Source of the DNA: Phytopythium helicoides
Taxonomy: Eukaryota; Oomycota; Peronosporomycetes; Pythiales; Pythiaceae
Direction: 5' to 3'
Length of the DNA stretch: 64,000 nucleotides
NCBI GenBank assembly: GCA_024867545.1
Contig: JANFNE010000004.1
Span: forward strand, 744,001-808,000
Positions within the stretch are counted from its first letter, which is position 1. Each line of letters begins with the position of its first letter. Below the pieces are notes generated by a model, which saw nothing but the letters and a program-made list of their open reading frames with translations, was not told the DNA's origin and searched no databases. The position numbers and the translations under genes were made by a program. Below, piece after piece: positions 1 to 10,619 of the stretch.

Positions 1-1524
1 TTGTCGTTGGGGGTGTAGCCAGATTGTGCTTGTGACAATCGAATTCGACGACGGCGCAGCTGTCACCAGTTGTGAACCAAGGATAAACTGGCTGCAGGCA
101 CAAGTTCGTTATGGTATCACCAAAGCTACTGGTTTTATTGGTTGATACGCTCATTTGGGCTGAGTTAGAATGCATGGCAATGCCATGAAGTGCTATAATA
201 CAGATTCCAAGTATCATGAAAAATATCTCAATCCCATGTTTCCGCATTAGATTTCGTATGCTTGGTTTCTCTTTGCGACGGAGTCGTAGAGCACAAGTCA
301 TTGGTAAGTTTTCGCTTTGGTCTGGTCGTCTAATTTCAAATATCTGTAGAATACGTTCGTGTGGTGCTTTCACGGCAGAAGAGTCCGCTGATGCCGGCAA
401 GACATGGTTCGAAGTTATTTTACACGTCCGAAGTACGTTCGCAATCACAACCAAGCTGAAGTAGATACTCATGTGAGGCACAAACTTGTAGCATATGTCT
501 ATCCATGATCGAACAAAGAGCGCTTGATTCTCACGGATCAATTTTGGAAAATCAGTGTCACTGTAGAGTAGTGCTAACGAAAACGAGAATTGTTCGGGAT
601 CGTACATTTGTATATAGGGTACGATGATGATGACGGGGAGAACCATGCTCATGGCAAAGGTTAGCAAACAGTCAAATACATTACAGAGCAGTCGAGCGAA
701 CGTGGATGATACACGCCACGACGAAGAGGCAAACGATGCATTCCTCAGAGAAGCTTTTTGAATATATCGGTCATATCGGCGCAACAAATGGTAAAGTAAT
801 GCCACCACCACACAATTTGTCACGACGAGGGCAACCGAAACGTGATTGATCCAGGGTCTGGTAATGCGCATGCTGAAAGAGTAGCATTGGATTGTCTGAG
901 CGATGATGACAAAGAGTTCTCGAGTCATAAAGATCGTCCCGAATATCTTGCTATCGATACTAAACAGGGTACAGTACATTTCTCCATGAGACTATGCATT
1001 CGCGTCATACGGCTTTGTGATATGGGCTGTGTGCCACAGTGTGTGGGCTGAACCGCACCAAACAGCTTCATCTTCACTCGGACAAGCAAACGAAGGATGC
1101 TTTGGAACACTCCGACGGGTGGAATTGCTGCTGTTCGAGCTCGGTACGAAGCTAACATCAGACTGATGCACTCCATGGCGTTCCATGCGCCAAGCATCCC
1201 GAGTAAAGTGCCAAACAGCTTAAAATGCCGGTCTTCAGCTGGTGCCAATAAATTCGCGTAGTACTTGAGGTATGGGTGTTCGAGATACCAATAGAGCCGA
1301 GCGCATGCAATGAGAAATATTGCCGAGGTAGCGTGAAGCACGAAGAGAAGTATCCAGAAAGCAACGAAAGTCTGCGCTGAGAGGACCAAAGGAGGCAGTC
1401 TAGACTGTGCTCTGTTTGTGCTTTTCGTAGCGGCAAAGCGAACGCCATGGGCTTTTCTCTGCTCGGTCGGGGAGTCCTGACGACTTTCGAGTGGCAAGAC
1501 GCAGTTGTTGCGCTGCAGAATCAT
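1..1524 (-). CDS. Multipass membrane protein, oomycete-type family, 3' end outside window
   Basis: The reading frame starts at 1524 and stays open to base 1, so the stop lies outside the window. Two exons fit: 1078-1524 and 1-991, joined in phase by an 86 nt GT-AG intron (992-1077). Exon 1 encodes a soluble N terminus of about 40 residues, then hydrophobic spans (around VAFWILLFVLHATSAIFLIA and FGTLLGMLGAWNAMECISLM). Exon 2 continues with LFSIDSKIFGTIFMTREL, further spans (VALVVTNCVVVVALLYHLL, LTFAMSMVLPVIIIVPYI), a basic loop, another span (IEIFFMILGICIIALHGI) and a Cys-containing segment near the left edge (CLQPVYPWFTTGDSC). The pattern is that of a large oomycete membrane family whose members often carry leucine-rich repeats after this point. 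The family call rests on recalled resemblance. No LRR is visible here and the function is unknown. Confidence 0.6.
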
Positions 1525-2149
1525 CCCCTTTGCTTTGGTGCGGTTGGATTAATCTCGACTCCTCGGAATCGATAATAGAGGTGCCAAGATATTGTTAGCC
1601 CGCAGTCGTCATACCATTGCTCAGCATGAGCAACTTGAGTTCAAGTCAAGACTCTGCGCTAAACGCAGAGAAGTGGCCATAAATGGCGTGAGGCGTCGCT
1701 GTGCCGTGATGGGTCCATTTGTTTGACGTGAGTGCTGTACCCCTCAGGACGATTTCTCCTGCTGGGGCATCAACACGCACAACCCCTGCCAACGATCAAG
1801 CACCAACACAACACTTCTCCAAGTGAGTGAACCCTGGACTACGACATTGCAGTTGGGGACGAACGACAGCGTCCGTAGTACTGTAGCTGCTCACAACACG
1901 CAAATGTCAGCATCGCGCCTGAACCCAAGTCCTCCTTCAGACGCCAAATGGAAGCCTTGGTGCGCCACCATCGAGTCTGGTTCCTCGTGATGACCATCCC
2001 TCAAAGTCACTAATCCGCTCCAAAGTCCTCCAATCCGTCGACTTAGCGTCCAATCCGTCGACTCTGCCGCCCCGCACGCCCACTTCCACACCCTCCACCA
2101 GCGGGAAGCAGCAAAGCGCCTGCCGCCTCGCCTCGAGGCCGCGCCAGCC
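1525..2149. other. Intergenic, divergent promoter space
   Basis: This lies between the minus-strand membrane gene and the plus-strand hydrolase, so both promoters should be here. No convincing coding frame, repeat or RNA gene is visible. Minus-strand frames entering from about 1.9-2.7 kb are antisense to the GC-rich hydrolase gene. Confidence 0.5.
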
Positions 2150-3134
2150 ATGACGCGCGCCTTCCGCGTGCTGTGCCTGCACGGCATGTACCAGGACGCG
2201 CGCGCGTTCGCGGCCAAGACGCGGCACCTGAGCGCGGCCTGCCCGGAGCTGCCCGCTCGAGTTCCTGTATCTGGACGGCCCCTTCACGGTGGTGCCGCCC
2301 ATCCTGGCGCGTTCGGCGGCGGCCTCGGCCGCCGTGGCCACCAACGCGGCCGCCAGCCGCGCGCGCTCGGCCAAGCGCGCGCTGCACGGCGCGGAGGCGC
2401 GCAAGAAGCGCGCGGGTGAGTTCCGCGCGTGGTGGCGGCCGCTCGGCGCGCACCAGAGCGACCCGCGCGAGTTCGAGCGCGAGCGCGCGCTGCTGCTGCA
2501 GTTCCTGCGCGACAAGCTGCAGGAGCTGGGCGAGGTGGACGGCGTCATGGGCTTCTCGCAGGGCGCCAGCCTCGCGGCGTGGATGTGCTCCGAGCAGGTT
2601 GGTGGCGCACCAGGAGGCTGCGAGAGGATGACAAGCCGAGACTCACGCGACTGCGGTGGATGGCAGGGCAAGACGGGAGCTCGGGTGGACGCCCAAGGTG
2701 GCCGTGCTCATCGGCAGCTACCTGGGCCCGCCGCAGTACTCGGTGGACGCCTCGGGCGTGCTGGCGGGCATCCCGTCGCTGCATCTCTTCGGGTCCAACG
2801 ACCACGTCATCTCGGCCAGCAAGAGCCAGCGGGTCGCCGACATCTTCAAGCAGTCGGCGGTGCGACCAGCCTCACCTCCTACCACCGCTCTGCTCTATCA
2901 ACCAACGCTAACGCCCGTGCTGCCTCCCAGCTAACCGACACGCACGTCGAGACGGCCGCGCACAACCAGGGCCACGTGATCCCCAAAGGCGACGCCGCAC
3001 TGACGCAGTTCCAGCGCTTCCTGGCCCGCAACCTGCTGCCCGCCGACCCCGTGGACTCCCCCACGGCCTCCAGTCCCCCGTCGCCGCCGCCGACTCGCCA
3101 CGACGCGCCGCCGACGCAGGACGCGCGCGCCTAG
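2150..3134 (+). CDS. FSH-type serine hydrolase (alpha/beta hydrolase), with one frame break
   Basis: Three exons fit: 2150-2597, 2680-2859 and 2931-3134, about 276 residues. The start MTRAFRVLCLHGMYQDA is the typical beta-strand/HG opening of the FSH1/FSH2/OVCA2 family. The nucleophile elbow is GFSQGAS, the acid is in LFGSNDHV and the catalytic His in HNQGHVIP, so a full Ser-Asp-His triad can be read. A Pro/Ser-rich tail follows. Near 2247-2255 the frame shifts by one base within a run of C: upstream it ends AACPEL, and downstream EFLYLDGPFTVVPP resumes one frame over. No intron can explain this. It is either a sequencing or consensus error or a true mutation. Family members are small cytosolic esterases or thioesterases; the substrate cannot be predicted. 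Confidence 0.75.
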
Positions 3135-3358
3135 TGGTCCCCATGGCCATGCACCGACCTGTCTGCCACGTCACTATCTCTTGTCAGTACGTTTCGGTGA
3201 GAATGCATTGATTTAGCGACTTAACCTATTTCTGCCAATGGAACGTCTGGAAAGTTTGGGATTTCAGCCAATCATGTCACGAAATACCTAATTTTGGAGC
3301 CACGAATTGCCGCCGACACTTTCTATTTGGACCGCGAAGAAGGAGAAGGGAAGCCACC

Positions 3359-3816
3359 ATGTCGGCCGAGGAGGTCGCCAAGGCCTTCGTGCAGCACTAC
3401 TACACGACGTTCGACACGAACCGCGCGGCGCTCGCCAACCTCTACGTGCGTCTGCGGTTCGTTTGCGCCCTCTCGCGCCGAAATCCGCCCGCTAACAGCA
3501 ACGCTACGGCCGCGGCAATGTTTGTGTGACCTCCTTGCAGCAAGGCGTGTCGTCCATGACGTGGGAAGGCACCATGATGACGGGCCAGCAGGCCATCATG
3601 CAGAAGCTGCAGCAGCTGCCGCCCGTGCGCCACGAGTACCCCACGCTCGACATCCAGCCCTCCACCGCGGGCAACGCCATGATCATCTTCGTGCAGGGCA
3701 AGATCCAGATCGAGGAGAACCCGCCCATCCAGTTCACGCAGGTCTTCCAGCTCGTCGCGCACCAGCCCGGCCAGTACTACATCCACAACGACGTCTTCCG
3801 CCTGCAGTACGGCTAA
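3359..3816 (+). CDS. NTF2: Nuclear transport factor 2 (NTF2)
   Basis: Two exons, 3359-3445 and 3541-3816, with a 95 nt GT-AG intron, give 120 residues (animal and yeast NTF2 about 125). The N terminus MSAEEVAKAFVQHYYTTFD, the central SSMTWEGTMMTGQQAI and the C-terminal FQLVAHQPGQYYIHNDVFRL are all diagnostic of the NTF2 cone fold. NTF2 homodimers carry RanGDP back into the nucleus and bind FxFG nucleoporins. The start ATG sits in a good context (gccaccATGtc). It is a complete gene, about 0.2 kb downstream of the hydrolase on the same strand, with no sign of functional linkage to it. Confidence 0.93.
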
Positions 3817-4081
3817 ACGCGCGCGTGCCTCGACGCTCGCTCAGTGGATGACCGGCTGGCGGCGACGTGAGCGCAGCGCGTGTGTCATGGCGATCGCTCT
3901 GGGGTTGCGCACGGCCGGTTGGTTGGAGTAGATTCGTCAAATACACGTGGAGCTTGTCCATGGTTCTTCAAGGGTGGTAAGGCACCACCTATATCTAGCC
4001 CAAACGTATTTTTGGCATGAGCTTTGGATGGCGTTGAACGCGGTGCAATCCTCTTGACCACTTGCAGCGAGAAAAAGCGCG

Positions 4082-4703
4082 ATGAGCTCCTCGCCGAGCA
4101 AGAATGGTGGCGTCGGTAGTGTGCGTTGCCGCAACTTTTACGATAAGCATGATACCGAAGCCAACAGTAACATGCTGAAAATGTTGGGCAGCCGTCTCGG
4201 GTGACGCTCATGGAGCGCCAGGCTCTCGAGACCGGAGATGCATCGATGCTAGCCACTCTCCGTGTAAGGACTATCAGCAGCATCTCTGCCAGTGGTTGGA
4301 ACCTGTACTGAATCGACCATACGAACAGATTGGGGAGCTCGACAAGCTTGTAGCCAAGATGAAGCAGCGCCAAGCTATTTGCCTGGCCGCCATTGAGCAC
4401 TACAACGGAGAAATTGGCCATATCGAAACAGAGGTCAAACACATTATGGAACGGTACACGCCCATGTGTAAGCGTCTAGAGGAGCGACGCAAGGAACGAG
4501 ATATGCTGCAACGTCAGAGTGATGACGTCGTCCGCCAGTTTGGAGATATCCTAGCAACTACCAAGCACCAACTGCGTGTGCGGTCCCATGAACATGTGCA
4601 GCACATTCGAAAGGAAGCTGCGGCGGAGCTTTCAGGTGTAAGAGGCTACGACATTGGACGAAGTAGCACGGTGTACCAGAAGGCATCCCCGCTTCGCAAG
4701 TGA
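4082..4703 (+). CDS. Hypothetical coiled-coil protein, frame uncertain near 4264
   Basis: The secure part is 4296-4703 (135 residues), a charged, heptad-rich protein (around LDKLVAKMKQRQ, RLEERRKERDMLQRQ) ending SSTVYQKASPLRK. An upstream start at 4082 (MSSSPSKNGGVGS), a 71 nt intron 4121-4191 and an exon from 4192 (SRVTLMERQALETGDASML) look like its true N terminus. Joining that exon to KDYQQHLCQWLEPVLNRPYEQ needs one missing base around 4264-4266. I do not recognise the family. It runs convergently toward IFT52, which by itself says nothing about function. Confidence 0.5.
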
Positions 4704-4872
4704 CACAGCTAGGGTAGGTATTAGAGCAAAACAAACTAGTTCATGATGGTTTCGCCCGGACTTGCATACTGTAGCACCTACACAAACGTCAGCTCATGGC
4801 GTCGATACTTTGCTTTCATCTGAGTCGAGACGTCCGCGGAAGCTGTTGGAGCGCATGCCGTCCTTCAGTGGC

Positions 4873-6517
4873 TCAGGAGATCCTTTTCCCCGATGTAGGG
4901 GATGATGAGCCTGGACCGGATTTTGATGCTCCGCCAACCAACACTGGCGCGCTGTCCTGATTGAGTTTCTTGAAATTGACAATCTTGTGAAAGATGAACT
5001 CGAGAACGTGCTTGGCATCGCTGCGCTCGGGGTCGAGCTTTGGTAGGATGCCCAAGATATCGGCACTCTCGCGCACATAGTACTCGAGATCGTCGTCCGA
5101 GCACTTATTCGTGAGTTGTGCGAGCCGTAGTGACTCGCTTGCAAAGTGCTCATCGAGATCAAATTGGTCAAGAGCTGGCGGTGGAGGCTCGCGAAGAGTT
5201 GGTGGAAATACTGCTGGCTTTAGTGGAGGTAGCGGACACTCAAACTAGAACCAAGCATGTTAGACCCCAACGCTCGAATCCGAATAGCAGCAACGCAAAA
5301 GACACACCTGCGGCGGAATGAGCGTAAGTGGCTCATGCTTGACGCCAAGCTCCTGATATAGACTGACGGCTTCAGGAATGAGCGATGTATCGAACTTGAA
5401 AAGCGTGTCATCAAAAAGTTGCGTGAAATCCTTTGGAAGCTCTTCACTCTCTTGCAGACACGATCGAAGGCGTTGACTAAGTGCTTGCGTGTCCGGCAAC
5501 CGAATATATTCGTTGAGCTCAGGATCGACCGGATCAAACTGAATGGAGCTATCCTTGAGTAACCATCGGAAAATGATCTCCTGCAGTTTTCCATTCTCCT
5601 CTTTGTCAATCCACTCGTCAGTGAAACAGTGCGACGAGCCGAACACGACAAGGCGTCCTGCCTGCAGCTTCTTCGATGAAAGTCCTCCATCTTGCCATAC
5701 TGCGACGACTGGTCGATTGACCGGGTAGGAGATGAAGCCTGATGACAGCACTGCTGATGACGGCTTCTTGACGTTCAATGTCGCGCCGTAAGGGTACACA
5801 AAGGTCAAGCCCTTCTGGTCTTTTTCTAATCCATGTGCACTTTTATCACTGCCTGGAAGAGCTTGCGCCATTGGCAGTTCCCGCTTCCCTGAGAGTTCGT
5901 TCACCTGTTTGTCCAGAAGCTGTCAGTCTTCCGGCTCCAATTGGTAAATGCAATTCTGTACGATACCATGCGTGCGATCTCTTGATTGACAACTCCGTTG
6001 GATATCAGCGCCTCCTTTGGGTGATGGTACTTGTGGTAAACTGTGCGGATCACCGCGTCCGAGTTGACAAAGATGCCGTAGCTTTGAGCACAGATGTCGG
6101 TCAGTCACGAGCAGGGCTCATCTCGACACGATCGAATCCCACTCACTCCTTGAGCCAGCCGTTGAGGTTCGTGTCGAACGCCTCCTCGCCTCCCTCTCCT
6201 AGCATGAGCAGGATGCTACCGCCTCCATGCAGGAACTCCTTCATGGTCGCGAACTCGGTCGAGCTGAAGCGCTCGCGCACGCCCGCGAACACGAGCACGC
6301 TGGCGTCCTTGATGCGGTCCTTGGACAGGTCGTCCTTGTTGACGTCCACCTTGCAGAGCGCCTTGAGCTTGCGCGCGAGCTTCTTGAGCCCGCTCGACGG
6401 GTAGAACTGCTCCTTCTTGGACGCGTCGAACAGCACGGCCTTGCCTGGCGCCGCGCCGGCCGCCGGGTCCTCGTCGCCCGCCTGCGCTCTCCGCCGCTGG
6501 CCCTCGTCGCCGTCCAT
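4873..6517 (-). CDS. IFT52: Intraflagellar transport protein 52
   Basis: Four exons are read in order on the minus strand: 6147-6517, 5967-6081, 5308-5904 and 4873-5244. All introns are GT-AG of about 62-65 nt and all phases agree, giving 484 residues. After a low-complexity N terminus the protein has VLFDASKKEQFYPSSGLKKL, the GIFT-domain segment GGGSILLMLGEGGE, NSDAVIRTVYHKYHHPKEAL, VYPYGATLNVKKPSSAVLSS and VVFGSSHCFTDEWIDKEEN. The C terminus (DLDEHFASESLRLAQLTNKC, KLDPERSDAKHVLEFI) is the part that in other species binds IFT-B core partners. IFT52 is an IFT-B core subunit needed to build flagella. There are no frame breaks. Its promoter is shared head-to-head with ERH. Confidence 0.93.
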
Positions 6518-6901
6518 TGCGACGCGTCTCTCCAGCTCCAGCAGCAGCCAAACACTGGCGCGGCGGTCGCTCCGGCGGCGGCAGCCTCGGCGTCGGCGCG
6601 GTCGGTCGCCGCCTAAGGGGCGCCGCAGCGGAGCCGCTCGTGGCGAAAGGTCGCGAGGATGGCTGCACTTGCACGACACTTCGTAAAGCCTTTTCGCACT
6701 GATAGTGTGAGAAGATCGAATGGGCGCTACCCAACGTCGAGTGAGTTTTTTCGAACGCAGCCTACGTGTATGGCAAACATAATTCTTATTTTCTATCCAA
6801 TCACCGCCCATTTCGCTCGTGTATTTCCACCAATGAAGCGAATGTTCTCGAACGAGATGATTTTCCCGCCGCCACAGACGGCGATCGGATCCGAGGCCAC
6901 C
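6518..6901. other. Divergent promoter between IFT52 and ERH
   Basis: These 384 bases separate the IFT52 start (minus) from the ERH start (plus). The IFT52 side is GC-rich and the middle (about 6700-6850) more AT-rich. Short frames here are shadows. I can assign no defined motif. Confidence 0.5.
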
Positions 6902-7357
6902 ATGGTGCGTGGCTGCTAGTGACGGCGTGGGGCTGGCGCGGGGCTGATAACGTGGCGGGCGCGTGCGCAGGCGGAGTTCCGGCAGGCCAAGCACACGATC
7001 ATCCTGGTGCAGTACACGCGCGACCCGAACTCGCGCACGTACCTGGACTTTGAGTCGGTGAACGGCGGCATGGACGGCGTGGTCAAGATGTACGAGGCCA
7101 AGCTCAAGCAGCTCAACCCCAACCTGAAGAACATCACCTACGACATCCAGGACCTGTACAACTACATCGACTCGCTCGTGGACCTCAGCGCGCTCGTGTG
7201 CGTCCTGCTGTGGCTGTCGCTCCCTTCTCGACTCGCTGGCGCTGACGCATCGCTGCGCTGAAACAGGCTCGACTTAGAAACCAAGACGTACCTGCCGTGC
7301 GGAAAGGAGTGGATCAAGAAGAAGGTCTTCCAGGTGCTCAAGAACCAGGCAGGCTAG
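6902..7357 (+). CDS. ERH: Enhancer of rudimentary homologue (ERH)
   Basis: Exon 1 holds only the start codon (6902-6904). Exons 6971-7197 and 7267-7357 complete a 106-residue protein (human 104). Diagnostic stretches are HTIILVQYTRDPNSRTYLDF, NITYDIQDLYNYIDSLVDLS and TYLPCGKEWIKKKVFQVLK, which align along the whole of ERH. ERH is a small dimeric nuclear protein that works in mRNA processing and RNA decay. The start rests on homology: the intron directly after ATG supplies AEFRQAKHTIILVQ in frame. The gene is complete. Confidence 0.93.
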
Positions 7358-7586
7358 CTGCATGTCGCGTCGAGGGAGCGTCTGCTCAAAGTCGGCTGCG
7401 CGGCGGAACGGAGGAGGCGGTCATACGCCGCTCCGCCCAGCCGCGGCCAAGGATTAGACGCGGGCGTGGCGGCTTTTGTGTATTTCGCCAAGACAGCCTT
7501 GTTCCCTGCTCACCCGTGTGGATCTCCGGTGTCATTTCGTGCGCAGCCTGCTCCTCCTGCAGCTTGTCGGTCTTTCAGCGAGCTCG

Positions 7587-7799
7587 TCACGCCGTGGGAA
7601 GCGACAGCTTGGCCACGCGGTACAGGTAGAAGAACTGCAGCGCGACCATGACGCCCAGCCCTCCGCGCACGAAAACCGCGGCGTTGGCGCTCGCCCCGCC
7701 CCTCGTGGCCACGCTCAGCAGCAACACGGCGACCACCAGCGCCCAGCAGACGGCCAGCGCGGCGTCGAACGCCGACACCTCGACCGCCATGGCCATCAA
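7587..7799 (-). CDS. Small two-TM protein, unknown
   Basis: An uninterrupted 70-residue frame with two hydrophobic spans (about residues 11-32 and 47-65), a short polar Gly/Arg loop between them and a basic C terminus. I do not recognise a family; its size resembles small ER or Golgi membrane proteins. It is convergent with ERH and head-to-head with elongin C. It could be non-coding, but the clean two-TM pattern argues for a real gene. Confidence 0.45.
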   Translation of the reverse strand: MMAMAVEVSAFDAALAVCWALVVAVLLLSVATRGGASANAAVFVRGGLGVMVALQFFYLYRVAKLSLPTA

Positions 7800-8057
7800 C
7801 CGCCGAGCGTTCTTTCCTCGCCCTTTGTCCCTCCCAAAGTGGCGTGTCGGCGGACTTCTAGACCTTTGACGCGACGCTCTCGCTCGACTGAGGCTCTGCT
7901 GTCCAGTTCATTATGTTCCATCTTCTATACAGCTCCAGTAATATCGGACATTACAGCACGGACACAGTTTGCTAACGGCAAGAAACGCCCGAGAGGCGAA
8001 ACCTCCGCAGCAACTCGCTCGAGTCGCGCTCGAGTCGCTCACTCGCGCGGCGCCAGG

Positions 8058-8521
8058 ATGGCGACGGAGGCGGGCGAGACGCCCGAGATGGAGATGGTCA
8101 AGCTCATCAGGTGCGCAGCCGGCTCTGTGCGCGTTTTGGGCCCTGGAGGACGCGCAGCTGACGAGAAATGCGGCGCTGAAAACAGCGCCGAGGGCCACGA
8201 GATCTACGTCAGCAAGAAATGCGCCATGGTCTCGGGCACCATCCGCGCCATGCTGAGCGGTGCGTTGGCGTGGAAGCCATGAGGTTCTACCACCGGAGAA
8301 GCAGCGCTGACCTGGAGGCTTGGGGTAATGCAGGGCAGTTCACGGAGAGCAAGGGCGAGATCACATTCCCGGACATCAGTGCGCCGATCCTTGAGCGCGT
8401 GGCGCAGTACATGTACTACAAGACGCAGTTCTCGGACAGCACGTCGCGGCTGCCCGAGTTCGTCATCGAGCCAGAGATCGTGATGGAGCTGCTCATGGCC
8501 GCCAACTACCTCGACATTTAG
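8058..8521 (+). CDS. ELOC: Elongin C (SKP1-like BTB/POZ fold)
   Basis: Three exons, 8058-8110, 8186-8259 and 8334-8521, phases consistent, give 104 residues (human 112). The sequence reads EMVKLISAEGHEIYVSKKCA, SGTIRAMLSG, EITFPDISAPILERVAQYMY and EFVIEPEIVMELLMAANYLDI, which is elongin C from end to end. It is the adaptor linking elongin B and a cullin to BC-box substrate receptors, and a partner of elongin A in transcription. The C-terminal AANYLD is the SOCS-box binding edge. The gene is complete. Confidence 0.94.
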
Positions 8522-8659
8522 CGTTGCTGCAGCCCACTTGCGCGCTCCAGTCGAATACACTTCACATCATCAACTTCTTGAACTCCTCAAGTCTCTCTCT
8601 CTCTCTCATCACTATTTTTACATCGTCGAGTGTCCAAGCGACGGATCCAAGGCGACGCC

Positions 8660-9238
8660 ATGCTGCTGGAGAAGCAGCGTCGGCGAGCGCGCTTGGCACT
8701 TCAGATGTCCATCACCTACAAGGCCTGGTTCGGCGTGCTCTTCTATCCCATTTCGTTCCTGCTCATGCTCGACAAGGTACAATCTGTTCGCTATGCTCCC
8801 CGCATCGACCCTCAACCAACTGACACAACTTGCCAGTTTGAGCTGTCAGCTGCAGATACAACAATGTCGCTCACGAACGTGCTTCACGGAGCCTCTTTCT
8901 TTCTCCTGCTTGGTGCAGACGTCCTGCGCTACTATGTTGGGACAACAGGAAATCTGCGATGCCAGGTTTTCCCACTCTCAGCCTTCCTGTTCCTATCCGT
9001 TTGCCCCGTGCTACCTTCGCTTCTCTACTTTAGTTTCTCGGACCACCACCGCCTGCCATTCGACGTCGTCGCTGGCAGTATTCTACTTCTGCTGCTGATA
9101 TTCGAGTTTGCGTTTGGTTGCGTGGTGCTCAGGGATCTTTTACGTCAGGAAACGGCGCGATTCCTTCGCTTGCAAACTGAAGAAGATAGTGAGGACGAGT
9201 GTGATGCAGAGAGGTCTACTCTAGCTAAGATGAAGTAG
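8660..9238 (+). CDS. TMEM17: TMEM17-like ciliary transition-zone membrane protein
   Basis: Exons 8660-8776 and 8837-9238 with a 60 nt intron give 172 residues. The intron length is a multiple of three and the frame stays open through it, but splicing restores the match LMLDK-FELSAADTTMS. There are four hydrophobic spans. The opening LALQMSITYKAWF and the third-span region DVLRYYVGTTGNLRCQVFPL match TMEM17 (LALQMSLYFN, RLYLGYVGNLQEKVPELAGF). TMEM17 belongs to the MKS/B9 module that gates the transition zone of cilia. It sits between elongin C and IFT27 on the same strand. The related TMEM216 is less likely given the GYVGNL-type motif. Confidence 0.75.
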   Translation: MLLEKQRRRARLALQMSITYKAWFGVLFYPISFLLMLDKVQSVRYAPRIDPQPTDTTCQFELSAADTTMSLTNVLHGASFFLLLGADVLRYYVGTTGNLRCQVFPLSAFLFLSVCPVLPSLLYFSFSDHHRLPFDVVAGSILLLLLIFEFAFGCVVLRDLLRQETARFLRLQTEEDSEDECDAERSTLAKMK

Positions 9239-9390
9239 ATATTTCCATGGCCTATGGTGACAATTCATCACACATTGGCACCATCAAGTGTTGTTGTCGA
9301 ACCACTTTCTCTTCGAGCGCCTCTTCAAATCAAAGCATTTTTGGAGCCGCCGCGGCCGTTCAAAAGCATTTCCAACACCTTCCCCAAAAC

Positions 9391-10307
9391 ATGTCGGGCG
9401 TTCGAAGCATGGAGACAACTCACAAGAGCACTGTACAACCTACATAACTGCGCCAACTCTCAACATCATGATCTAATCGTACTCTCTCACGTAGACTGTG
9501 CTTCGGTGCAAGGTTGTGGTCGTAGGCGACGCCACTGTCGGAAAGACAGCGATTCTGCAGGTGCTGAAGAGCAACGGGCACGAGTATCCCAAGAACTACG
9601 TCATGGTTTGTTCGTTCCCTTTGCCACTCTCTGAAAAACTGAGCTAAGCCATGAATGAAGACTTCCGACGTTGAGCTATCGACGAAGAGCATCCCGATCC
9701 CGGACTCAAACGTCGTCGTCGAGCTCTACCTGTTCGATTGCGCTGGGCAAAGCATCTTCAATCAGCTCGACTTTGGTTCTGTGCATGTATGACCCCTTCG
9801 ACTGTCGTTGAATCGAGATTGAAGAGCTGTGTGGTGATGTTGGTTGATATGTGCGCACAGTACAAGGGCGCTTCCATCGCAATGGTAGTGTTCGATGTCA
9901 ACAACAAGGAATCATACAAATCGTGCGCCAAGTGGTATCAGGATGTCAAGGACGCCTCGCCGAACCATAGCATCCCAGGTGAAAATCCCCCAAACAACTG
10001 TCTAGTCGTCGAGGCTAACGGTCCAGTGCAGGTATTCTGGTGGCCAACAAGACGGATATGCGTGACAGCAATCGCGATGCCATCTCAACCAAGGACGCCG
10101 CCGACTTTGCAGAGCGCAATGATCTCAAATTCTTCGAGTGCTCGGCGGTATGCGCTAGCCTTGCATGATGGACGTCTTTTTGAGTAGCTAGCTCACGTCA
10201 AGTTGTTGTCATCACACAAGCAACAAAACACTGGGATCGAGGCGCCGTTCGCCTACATCGCCGAGTGGTTCCATAAGAAGTACCAAGCCGCTGCCCAGCG
10301 TGCGTAG
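9391..10307 (+). CDS. IFT27: IFT27 (RABL4), Rab-like GTPase of IFT-B
   Basis: Six exons are inferred: 9391-9432, 9495-9605, 9661-9780, 9861-9978, 10032-10147 and 10221-10307. All boundaries are GT-AG with matching phases, giving 197 residues. The G-domain reads P-loop VVGDATVGKT, switch-II-like LYLFDCAGQ, guanine-specificity NKTD and FFECSA. The IFT27 signature order is clear (SIPIPDSNVVVELYLFD, VVFDVNNKESYKSCAKWYQD, IEAPFAYIAEWFHKKYQ). IFT27 pairs with IFT25 and controls BBSome export from cilia. The first exon is the least certain because it encodes only the divergent N terminus. The gene is intact. Confidence 0.9.
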
Positions 10308-10619
10308 CTGTATCTAGTCGCACCAACGAGAGCTCCGTGTTTGCTGCATGGATTCTCACCTTAAAAAGCCGGCTCGTGCGATTGAAAAGATACCATGGCC
10401 GTCGCATTTTGCTGTGTGGCGATTTGCACTTGTTCCAACGACAGACATAGATGCAGTCGCGGCGTCGGAGCCACATGGTTTTCGTTCGCGCTGGATGGTG
10501 AAACCGAGGTTATCTGTCCTGTGGGACTCTGCCGTGCACTCGCTATCCCATTCCAACCGACCGGCTCAGTTGAGTCCCCGTCATTTCCAGATCTCCTTCT
10601 AACGCGAAAAGCCACCTCC
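10308..10619. other. Intergenic, upstream of Cys-rich gene 1
   Basis: No coding frame, repeat or RNA gene can be supported here. Frames that extend in from the Cys-rich gene start with non-homologous leader sequence. Confidence 0.4.

Noticed and set aside
1891..2671. Long minus-strand Arg/Ala-rich frames
   Set aside because: Antisense to the GC-rich hydrolase gene; low complexity, no domain, and the plus strand has a full catalytic triad.
8597..8611. CT microsatellite upstream of the TMEM17-like gene
   Set aside because: Short and ordinary; probably part of the 5'UTR or promoter.
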